Origin: Strigamia acuminata
Lineage: Eukaryota; Arthropoda; Chilopoda; Geophilomorpha; Linotaeniidae
DNA length: 64,000 nucleotides
Assembly (NCBI GenBank): GCA_949358305.1
Contig: OX442318.1
Location: 6,682,501 to 6,746,500, forward strand
Direction of reading: 5' to 3'
Numbering within the stretch: the stretch's first letter is position 1; each line of letters begins with the position of its first letter. The notes beneath the pieces are model-generated. The model saw only the letters and a program-made list of their open reading frames with translations. It ran no database searches and was not told the DNA's origin. Of this stretch, positions 62,991 through 64,000 are shown piece after piece. The translations under genes were made by a program, and so were the position numbers.

Positions 62991-64000
62991 ATGAAGTCAA
63001 ACAGAACTCTGAGTTTCCTCAGTTTAGTGACCATTTTATTACTCCAAACATCCTCAGCATACAAAATCCTTTACCTACTCCCACTAGCATCACAAAGCCA
63101 CAAAAACGTCTTTGATCCACTAATAAAAGAACTTGCCACAAGAGGACATCAACTAACAGTAGTTGCACCATTCAAGTTCCCTAAACCAGTATCTAATGTG
63201 CAAGAAATCCTAATTGAGAACCCAGTAACTCCAGAGAGTTCAAAACTCATATCAGACTGGATAAAATACAGCAATTACCACCCTTTATACACAGCATCTT
63301 ACTACAAACCCTACACCATATCTGGTTGTGAAGCTTACTTTGAAAATTCACAAGTCAAACAGCTGCTGAAATCAGGGAAACAGTTTGATTTGGTCATTGT
63401 GAATGCACTTCTCAATGATTGTGCATTGGCAACCGCCCCATTGCTGGGTCATTACATCATCATGCATAGTCCTACTTGTCTCATCCCATGGAACCCTACT
63501 TTTGTGCCCCAACCTCCATCATATGTCCCAATCATGTTTCTTCCCTACACCTCAACCATGAACTTCTTCCAGAGACTGAACAATGTTGTAACAAAGGTTG
63601 GTTTTGACTTAATGTACAATTTCTATCTTTTACCTGCTGTTCAAGATGAAATAGCAAAACATGTGGCTGAAAATCCGTCGGTTCATCAAGCTCACCAAGC
63701 GGTTTCATTCACTTTGACTAATTCTGACCCAGTTCTCACAAGTGCAAGACCCACAATGCCCAATGTGATTAATGTTGGAGGGTTGCATTGCAGAGAAGCA
63801 AAGCCGTTACCGAAAGAACTCGAAGACTTCGTTAAGAAATCGGGGAATGATGGGTTTATTTACTTCAGTTTGGGTTCTACTGTCCAAATTAGGGATTTAG
63901 AGAAGGGATTCATAGATCATTTGTTGAATGCCTTTTCACAATTGAAGCAGAAAGTGATTTTTGTGAGTGACGAAGAATTGAAGGATTTGCCCGGTAACGT
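62991..64000 (+). CDS. UDP-glycosyltransferase (UGT), 5' part, runs off the right edge
   Basis: ATG at 62991, open for 336 codons to the window end. A signal peptide (about 1-23, LSLVTILLLQTSSA) is followed by YKILYLLPLASQSHKNVFDP with the catalytic His. The protein aligns with UGT1 along its full visible length without gaps of note (for example YTSTMNFFQRLNNVVTKVG against YTSKMNFFQRLNNVATNVG). It is therefore a recent tandem duplicate in the same orientation. The UDP-sugar signature exon must lie beyond 64000. Shared 5' UTR and promoter sequence suggests the duplication included regulation, which may since have diverged. Confidence 0.93.
   Translation, partial: MKSNRTLSFLSLVTILLLQTSSAYKILYLLPLASQSHKNVFDPLIKELATRGHQLTVVAPFKFPKPVSNVQEILIENPVTPESSKLISDWIKYSNYHPLYTASYYKPYTISGCEAYFENSQVKQLLKSGKQFDLVIVNALLNDCALATAPLLGHYIIMHSPTCLIPWNPTFVPQPPSYVPIMFLPYTSTMNFFQRLNNVVTKVGFDLMYNFYLLPAVQDEIAKHVAENPSVHQAHQAVSFTLTNSDPVLTSARPTMPNVINVGGLHCREAKPLPKELEDFVKKSGNDGFIYFSLGSTVQIRDLEKGFIDHLLNAFSQLKQKVIFVSDEELKDLPGN

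Overview
The window is eukaryotic nuclear DNA, most likely from an arthropod. The genes have several short exons with GT-AG introns, the intergenic DNA is AT-rich, and the gene set is metazoan: a FAN1 nuclease, an FAAH2 amidase, an IST1 ESCRT protein, a Schnurri/HIVEP zinc-finger factor and UDP-glycosyltransferases. The Schnurri-like protein has the extra C-terminal zinc-finger triplet known from insect Schnurri. I cannot name the species. All exon joins were worked out by hand: splice sites agree and reading phase is kept at every junction.

Layout. 1-11,102 is a GC-rich block on the minus strand. It holds an intact Ty3/gypsy-type LTR retroelement (5' LTR, tRNA-Pro primer site, gag, a -1 frameshift signal, pol). 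Just beyond pol is a two-exon ORF that runs off the left edge. 11.1-21.1 kb is gene-poor: a small unknown three-exon gene, a foldback-like element of about 3.2 kb, an orphan membrane-tail exon, a tRNA-Ala-like sequence, and two convergent, probably non-coding transcription units with related heat-shock-type promoters. 21.5-23.8 kb (-) is a WSD-type O-acyltransferase. 24.35-29.5 kb (-) is FAN1 in 11 exons. 30.6-34.8 kb (+) is FAAH2. 34.9-37.3 kb (-) is IST1. 37.7-38.9 kb (+) is a THAP protein cut off inside its transposase-like part. 39.2-57.5 kb (+) is schnurri, with two candidate first exons. 59.2-62.0 kb (+) and 63.0 kb to the right edge are two tandemly duplicated UGT genes.

The main unusual feature is the introns. 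Nearly every intron longer than about 300 bp in WSD, FAN1, FAAH2, IST1, THAP and the 5' part of schnurri contains its own tandem array of units about 19-40 bp long. Most arrays are unrelated in sequence, and many units carry a self-complementary core. In the 3' part of schnurri and in UGT1 the introns instead carry MITEs, some with perfect target-site duplications.

The host genes do not form an operon or a single pathway. They are independent housekeeping, developmental and detoxification genes. FAN1/FAAH2 and IST1/THAP are divergent pairs that may share promoter regions, and FAAH2/IST1 are convergent.
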